From Prostheceraeus crozeri (taxonomy: Eukaryota > Platyhelminthes > Polycladida > Euryleptidae), in the NCBI GenBank assembly GCA_907163375.1, contig CAJQUW010010445.1:62001-126000 (forward strand): a DNA stretch of 64,000 bases. The letters run 5' to 3'. The notes below the pieces were generated by a model. That model searched no databases. It saw only the letters and a list, made by a program, of their open reading frames with translations, and was not told the origin of the DNA. Below are positions 58,108 to 64,000 of this stretch, in pieces (within the stretch, counting starts at the first letter, position 1; every line of letters starts with the position of its first letter). The position numbers and the translations under genes were made by a program.

Positions 58108-58754
58108 ATAGGTGATCAAAATGTGTAAAATGTACAATTGTACATTTATGTTGAAATCAGTTGCAGTGAATAGCTGCAAAAACGCAGAATTTTTCATGTT
58201 TGCAATTTTTGCTACGTGGATCGCATGGGAATCTTTATGTCTTATTCTTACCACACGCTTATTGCATGCTATGGTTATAAAAAGTTTACAGGCCACACTG
58301 CAATGTTAATTCCATCATACAAGAAAACATTAATAAATATATATTTTGGTCTTTTCACCATTCGAGGTTTTTTGCAAATATTCATCCGATTCCTGGTGAC
58401 AAGATAACACCATGACTTTCATCGCTAATTACCTCATTTAATTAGGCAAAACCACTATTTCTTCAAGAGTCCCGGCTCATCAGTGAGTCATAATAATATT
58501 ACGACAATGTTGATAAGAGTACTGAAAGATACTTGGAAAGTAATCAACGACACAAAATCAGAAACATGACTTTAGCTAAACCTTCTAGCAAATTATCCAA
58601 CCTGTCATAGAATTCTATCTAGTGTCAAAGAACTTTCAAATCTTGATGCAGCGATCGGCTGGTGCAATTGACTGATTAGCGTTCTGAAGCAATGACAAAA
58701 CAAAACACATTACACGAATTTGCAAGAATTTAAGCTAGTAGGAAAAACAATTAT

Positions 58755-59133
58755 TTATTTAAAAACCTTTAGGAGGTATGACATACCGTTGTAATCTGCA
58801 GTGTGATTGATCTTAGGTTGATACTCTTTTATCATTAAAGCTTCTACAACATTTATATGATAATTACTGTTACCTTTATACCTTATGCGAAATTGATTAC
58901 TTATATCATACGTACAATGATTACATGTATTGATATGTTTGTAAACTGCTGTATCTGTACTTCTATGCTCTTCGATCCTTTGTTGGAGTCTTCGTTTGGT
59001 TTTGCCAATATATTGGCTGCTTGGATCACCCAAGCATGTGAATTCATAAACCACACAAGACTTCAGCAAAGGTCCCGATTTGCATTTCAAAGAGAAATAT
59101 GATTTTACTTTCGTAGTGTTGAATACAATCTTA
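58755..59133 (-). pseudogene. Penelope-like element GIY-YIG endonuclease fragment
   Basis: The minus-strand frame reads SCVVYEFTCLGDPSSQYIGK with TKRRLQQRIEEHR (the GIY-YIG motif in VYEF...YIG form plus the catalytic Arg), a Cys/His patch NTCNHC, and VVEALMIKEYQPKINH carrying the conserved Glu. This is the C-terminal domain of Penelope-like retroelements. Upstream, KSYFSLKCKSG keeps matching until the Harbinger terminus at 59134, where the reverse transcriptase part is lost. The surviving frame has no stops. Confidence 0.75.
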
Positions 59134-59870
59134 AGGGGGTGTCACACGGGCAAACTTATCGTCCGATAAGTTTGCTCAAATAAGTTTGATGAAAATATAC
59201 CCTGTCACACGAGCAAACTTGTTGGCAAATTTCATCGATTATGTAACTCTAAAAATAGCATTTTCTTGCTTTGTGAAATACAGTGGGAAAGTCAGAGCAA
59301 ATGCTGTTGATCAGACGAACTGTGACTCCACTTTGAAGTTAGAGTGTGTTAGATAGTGTAATCATGTCTTCGTTCCGAAAGAAACAATTGTGGGCCTCAA
59401 TAGCCATTGTTGCTGCTGCGAAGAAGAACCAGAAAAGGAAGTGGAGTCGGAAATGGTTGATGAAACGTGAGACAATCGCATTTTACTCTTCTGAGAGAGC
59501 TAGCTGCACATGGAGGATAATGCCGATTTTTTTTTAACTATCTCAGAATGGATAAACCTACTTTTGAGGAGTTACTAAATTTAATTCGGACGAAATTGGT
59601 ACGGGAAGATGCAAATATGCGTCCCTCCATTACGCCTGAGGAGAAGTTGAGCGCTACAGAGATTTTTAGCCACTGGAAGGTCTTATACGGACATGCAGTA
59701 TTCGACTAGAATTTCTAGAACTGCATTATCGAAAATCATTCCCGAAACATGTGAGGCGATTTACGAATCATTGAGGATGGATTATTTGAAGGTAAGCTGA
59801 CTGACATTGTTTATTGTAAGATTTTAAGTATAATTAAATAATTTGAAAAATAAACTTTTATGCGATATTT

Positions 59871-60169
59871 TTAAAAGAAATAAAAACGAATATGTTGATA
59901 CTCTGAACGTTTCGCTCATGTTCTTAAGAGCATTATCAACAGACATATGTGTATAATTAACTCATAAAACAAATCCTGATAATATTATAATATAAAATGT
60001 AAAATTCATTGGTGAGTGCGTACTAATACTTTGAATTTTATATTTTATATTATAATATTACCAGGATTTGTTCTATGAGTTAATTATACACATTTGTCTG
60101 TTGATAATGCTCTTAGGAATATGAGCGAAACGTACAGCATATCAATATATTCGTTTTTATTTATTTTAA
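59871..60169. repeat. Long palindrome (foldback element) in the Harbinger nuclease intron
   Basis: The left arm 59871-60003 and right arm 60036-60169 are inverted copies (about 90-95 percent by eye) around a loop of roughly 30 bases. Each arm begins AAATAAAAACGAATAT and contains GAGCATTATCAACAGACA. Read outward, both arms end with a GCTC...GAGCGAAACGT-type hairpin. Confidence 0.75.
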
Positions 60170-60331
60170 AAATTAAATAATTCAATAAGATATTTAAATA
60201 ATTAAGGATAAGAAAAACGCAAAGTCGTGAATTATCTCCTTTTATAAAAACTTCATTCATTCCTTCATCATACATGTTTTTACAATTACATGTACTTGTA
60301 TATCATACTGTTGAATGACAATTACAACAAA

Positions 60332-62710
60332 TCATTCATTGTGTTCTTCCAACATGGCCATGTAGATTTTCTTGGAAATGAATGAGTTGTCATCCAACTC
60401 GCCACTGCCACCTTTAAATAAAATATCCGTAATAAGTTTCTTTGCGAAAAATTTTTGCTTCTTGTCTGTCATTTCTTTCATACCTGCCGCAACGTACTGT
60501 CCAAAGGCACTATCAGCATCATCTTCCTGTTTCAGATGTTTCTCTGCTAAAGTTAAAAGTTCGTTCAGAGGAGTTCGCTTCCTCATTTTTCTCCTAGAAA
60601 TTAGTGGTGTATTGGAATATTTAGCAGATATATTGGAAGATGTCGTAGGTGATTCTGAGGATGCAATACTTGTTGTCGAAGATGCGGTGGGTGTTGTCGG
60701 AGTTGCGTACGAGATATTTTCATCGTTCTCTTCCAGTTGCACCTCTTTTATCTGAAAAAAAAATCATCGGTCACCTTTGTATGCTGAATCAGTTATCATG
60801 CGTTTGTCATACTGCGTAATCCACTTACAGTTTCAAAACGTGAATGAACAAAAGAGCGTTTTTACAATATCATCCATTCTGAATTTGGACTTTTTGAAAA
60901 CTGATTTCCATGGATGTATGATCAGAAAAAAATCAATACTTATTCCAACGGGGTTTGGGTTACAATCTTCTAGGAAAAAAGATAGCAATTGACCTCGTCC
61001 TCAAGTGAGAAAGAACTAATTGTCTTAGTAAGTAAACAAATAAGGCGTTTATTTGGAAAGAAAGTAATAATCTTTTTAAGATAAATAAGACTAATGAAGT
61101 AAGACTCATTAATACGACTAAATCTCATATAAATTTTGATTTATGAATATACATGTATATGCTTCACTTCGCTAATAATGTATAATGCATACGTACAATG
61201 GGCAAGCAGTATAATGTATTATGTAAAATGTTGTGCAGAGCATATATTTTAACACTTTAGTTGAAGCTTCATTACCATGAATTCCGTTGTAGACTCCTGC
61301 TACCTCTGAAGAATGGTTATCAATTTCCCGTGAATTCTTTGACAGATGGAATTTTCCACATTGTTTAGGAGCTCTTGATGGCAAACATGTGGTCATTTTG
61401 CCTCCAAAGGAATCCGGCTCTTACTACTACAAGTACAAAGGGACGAAGAGCATCGTCTTGCTAGGTTTGGTTAATGCTACATATGAATTCATTTATGTGG
61501 ATATCGGAACAAACGGAAGAGTATCTGATGGAGGTGTATTTGCGAAAACTGATTTCTGCAGACTTCTTGAAAAGGGTGATTTGAACCTGCCTACGCCGTC
61601 AACCCTGGCCCCAGAGATGGAGGCATCATTCCCATATGTATTCGTCGCTGATGATGCTTTCAGTTTGACTGAGAATATAATGAAGCCCTACAATTTAAAT
61701 GACATTCCTAAAAACCGACGTATCTTTAATTATTGCCTCTCAAGAGCCAGACGAGTTGTTGAAAATGCTTTTGGCATACTTGTGTCTCGATTTCAAATTT
61801 TCAGAGCTCCTATTATTTTGGATCCACAGAAAGTTGAAAATTGTTCTCGCATGCTGTACTTTGCACAATTTTTTGCGACGAAAGAACATAGCATATATAA
61901 TTTCGACATCAACTGATTGTGAGAACACTGACACGTGCGAAATTACTCGAGGCTCTTTTCATGATAGCCTGAGAGGAGGCATACGTGAATGGCATTCATC
62001 ATATAGTCGAAATCCTTCTACTGTCGCAAAAGATGTACGAGAACATTTCTGCACATATTTCAATGGTCATGGAAGAGTTTCCTGGCAAGATCAAGCGATC
62101 CAATGAATTTTGAATAGATCATCGTTTCTGGAGTAATAATTCGCTTTTCCTTTGGTTTGTTTACAAACCGATTTTCTAGGTTATGGTAACGGTGTTCCGA
62201 GTTTCCTATATGCAATATGTAAATTTACTTAGTTATTAAGTGCATGATTTAGTGTTTAATTTCTATATCCAAGTACAATGTATTCAGTACATAATATATA
62301 CATGTATTTTGCAGCATTCAGTATCTACTTACCCTCCTATCGTCTTGAAGGCTTGAGATGCTTTTTCTTGAAGTTTCTGAGTCACACAGAAAGATCAGTT
62401 TGTCGTAATACCATAACGATGGCACGCACACAGAATCCGCTGAAGATCCGGATTTTTGGGAGGCTATCACCTTGTTATGCTCTTGTCGGAACGTTGTCCG
62501 CAAACTGTCTATTTTCTTTTTCACTGTTTCGGAATCAAGTCCGTGATAAGTTTTCTGGTGAAAGTCGATTAATGCTTTGATTATTCCATCCAACGCATAA
62601 CTCCGTGCAAGTCTATTGGAGTACTGTTTGGATTTTACCTTCCAAAGACACGGTTTTCGCTTATACTCTTCCATTAGAATACTCAAAGCTTCCGTTGACC
62701 ACACGTACAT
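60332..62710 (-). CDS. MADF-domain DNA-binding protein of the Harbinger element, two exons
   Basis: Exon 1 (62710-62333, 126 codons) starts MYVWSTEALSILMEEYKRKP and carries a MADF/Myb-like domain: CLWKVKSKQYSNR, KKKIDSLRTTFRQEHNKV and VPSLWYYDKLIFL. Donor GTAAGT. Exon 2 (60751-60332) after acceptor TTTTTTTCAG reads IKEVQLEENDEN, a Ser/Thr-rich linker and ISRRKMRKRTPLNELL, ending at a stop. The joined product is 265 residues with no breaks. Harbinger elements need this partner to deliver the nuclease to DNA and the nucleus. The 1581-base intron contains the nuclease's main exon on the other strand. Confidence 0.82.
61293..61916 (+). CDS. Harbinger nuclease, main exon, open part
   Basis: Open portion of exon 2 of the nuclease carrying all three catalytic positions (ALDGKH, SDGGVF, RRVVENAFG). 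It lies wholly inside the intron of the opposite-strand MADF gene. Confidence 0.7.
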   Translation, partial: TPATSEEWLSISREFFDRWNFPHCLGALDGKHVVILPPKESGSYYYKYKGTKSIVLLGLVNATYEFIYVDIGTNGRVSDGGVFAKTDFCRLLEKGDLNLPTPSTLAPEMEASFPYVFVADDAFSLTENIMKPYNLNDIPKNRRIFNYCLSRARRVVENAFGILVSRFQIFRAPIILDPQKVENCSRMLYFAQFFATKEHSIYNFDIN

Positions 62711-63139
62711 CGCAGAAGAGTTACCAGAGATAGGATGCTATTGATAAGAGAAGGAAAATGGCTTCAGACCGTATCAGGGTGTGAGTCTTAATGCCCTCTA
62801 TCTATCTCTTCCTCGTCTGTGATTCAGTACAGATTTATCATGGAGGAATAGAGGTACTGGAGTGGACACAGAAATAATGCACGTACAAGTGGAGTCCTAA
62901 ATTATTTTATCGAAATTTTGTAGTTGGTATTCTAGGACACATTTTTAAATTAATTGTCATGCCTGCATCTTTTATATACCCTACATACATACCCTTCCAC
63001 ATATGCTTACATGTCCCAGTAATACATAGTAAATAATAATCTGTCTTATCCAGCCTAATTGCATACTTAACTGTTTACATCATTATATACTCGTATTTTT
63101 TAGTTATTTTTGTTCTCAATTTTCATATCGAATACGGTA

Positions 63140-64000
63140 ACAATATAGGACTTAATAACTATCAATTAGTTTTTCAATGCTGGTATGTTTGGATAGTCTA
63201 TTCATATAAAAGACTGCCTTTTCATATAATTCTCCATCAAGTGTAGGATACCGGAAAACTTGACGAACATGGAAATTGTTGAAGACGTTCTTGAGATTGT
63301 GCGTCGAGTCAAAAAGTAAAAAAAGTTTCTCGTTGGAGTTTATCGGATGTTCAGCTATTGATGGAATTTCAGCGTTTTCTGACGATCGTATAAGAGAGTA
63401 GAGCGTTCGATTGATTGAGTGGTTATCAACAGAGACTACTTGTATGAATAGGAAGTCTTTCAGCAAATCCATCACTTCGAAATGTGATTTTAATTCTATT
63501 CCTGTCAAGTTCCTCACTGGAATTAGTGAGACTATTTCAGAAAAAGATGATCTCAGTGACTTGACCATGAATGCCAATACAGTCTTGGCTTTTTCTCCGG
63601 ATTTTGTTTGGCCAACCATTTGACCCGTTGCATTCAGCTCTATTTTTTCCGCCGTATAAACCCCATCGATCAGAAGAATGCAGTTTTCTCTTCATCAGAC
63701 AGATGTTGACATCTAACACTCGAATATTGTCGGTTTGCGTCAGAGGGAATAGCCGATGATAATCGATTCAGGGTCTTCATAGAAGGAAGACAAAGAACTT
63801 CACACAACTGTTTGTATCAAGAAGAACTAGCCGATCGCCAAAAGTAGGCATGCGCATATAACTGTGATGAATATCGACGCCGATTTGGAGAAATTGACCT
63901 CAATTTCAACTGTTCCGAAATGAAATCTAGAAAATCATCGTCTATCTTCTCGTCGTGTTTTGATACAATCAAACAATTTTTGATGCACTCCTGTGTCAAG
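63140..64000 (-). pseudogene. P-element-type transposase remnant, runs off the window
   Basis: On the minus strand from the right edge: FLDFISEQLKLRS and RRRYSSQLYAHAYFWRSAS (the P-transposase segment before the catalytic core), LCEVLCLPSMKTLNRL, then KAKTVLAFMVKSLRSSFSEI, QVVSVDNHSINRTLY and KLFLLFDSTHNLKNVFNNF. This order and the FDSxHxxKNxxNN motif are those of P-element/THAP9-like transposases. At least two frame changes or stops occur in the first third; the last 155 codons are open. The N-terminal THAP finger would lie outside the window. Confidence 0.75.

Larger units (their letters stand above)
59364..62106 (+). pseudogene. PIF/Harbinger DDE nuclease, two exons, frameshifted
   Basis: Exon 1 (59364-59791) starts MSSFRKKQLWASI, with further blocks RMDKPTFEELLNLIRTKL, RFLATGRSY and IPETCEAIYESLRMDYLK before the donor GTAAGC. 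Exon 2 (61293-62106) follows acceptor GTTGTAG: EEWLSISREFFDRWNFPHCL, then GALDGKHV (first Asp), IGTNGRVSDGGVF (second Asp), FNYCLSRARRVVENAFGIL (Glu) and TLHNFLRRK. This is the HARBI1-type catalytic order. Exon 1 contains about two to three frameshifts, including at a run of nine T, and exon 2 one near 61855, so it is a recently decayed copy. Confidence 0.82.
59134..62750. mobile_element. PIF/Harbinger element, left end present, right end not found
   Basis: The left terminus AGGGGGTGTCACACGGGCAA follows TTA, the Harbinger-type 3-bp target. The words TGTCACACG(G/A)GCAAACTT occur twice, about 61 bases apart. The element carries the two usual genes, a DDE nuclease (plus strand) and a MADF DNA-binding protein (minus strand). 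I searched by eye for the inverted terminus to 64000 and did not see it, so the right end is probably deleted; the stated end is only the last recognised coding base plus a margin. Confidence 0.75.

Noticed and set aside
60372-60755. 127-codon plus-strand frame rich in Ser, Val and Phe
   Set aside because: It is antisense to exon 2 of the MADF protein.

Overview
The window is AT-rich metazoan nuclear DNA, most likely from an invertebrate. It has spliced genes with GT-AG introns, many degraded LINE and Penelope-like fragments, and at least five DNA-transposon superfamilies. I cannot assign a clade from sequence alone. There is no sign of bacterial or organellar gene organisation.

One host gene dominates the first two thirds. 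On the minus strand, twelve coding exons from 41383 down to 11230 join in phase into a 548-residue MAGUK scaffold with the order L27-L27-PDZ-SH3-guanylate kinase. It is closest to the MPP7/MPP3 group of membrane palmitoylated proteins. Every junction has GT-AG borders and a compatible phase. Introns run from 58 and 64 bases up to 11.4 kb. The introns and the downstream flank hold most of the mobile DNA of the left half: a complete-looking mariner with 140-bp inverted repeats (23996-25733), a 711-bp hAT MITE, a 655-bp hAT MITE, foldback elements, tRNA-like SINE pieces, several LINE fragments, and a G-rich tandem duplication. Beyond the 3' end of the gene, 4756-8144 is a whole hAT element with a decayed transposase, terminal repeats and a near-perfect 8-bp target duplication.

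Upstream of the recognised start, from 42 kb to the end, the window is almost entirely mobile DNA. In order it holds a LINE tail, a decayed hAT transposase on the minus strand, and a second hAT gene (BED-finger type). This second gene is split by a young but broken Ty3/gypsy LTR retrotransposon (48413-57907). That retrotransposon is interrupted by a DNA transposon with very long inverted repeats (50654-52825), and its 3' LTR by a further 1.3-kb insertion. Next come a Penelope-like GIY-YIG fragment cut off by the start of a PIF/Harbinger element, the Harbinger element itself, and at the right edge a decayed P-element transposase running off the window. The Harbinger nuclease gene (plus strand) and MADF gene (minus strand) are mutually interleaved, each having an exon in the other's intron.

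The most interesting items are the possibly functional long-TIR mariner, the interleaved Harbinger genes, the long-TIR transposon with an unusual transposase inside the LTR element, the head-to-head pair of Penelope-like 3' ends, and a CTGATGA...CGAAAC-type motif that recurs in unrelated repeats.
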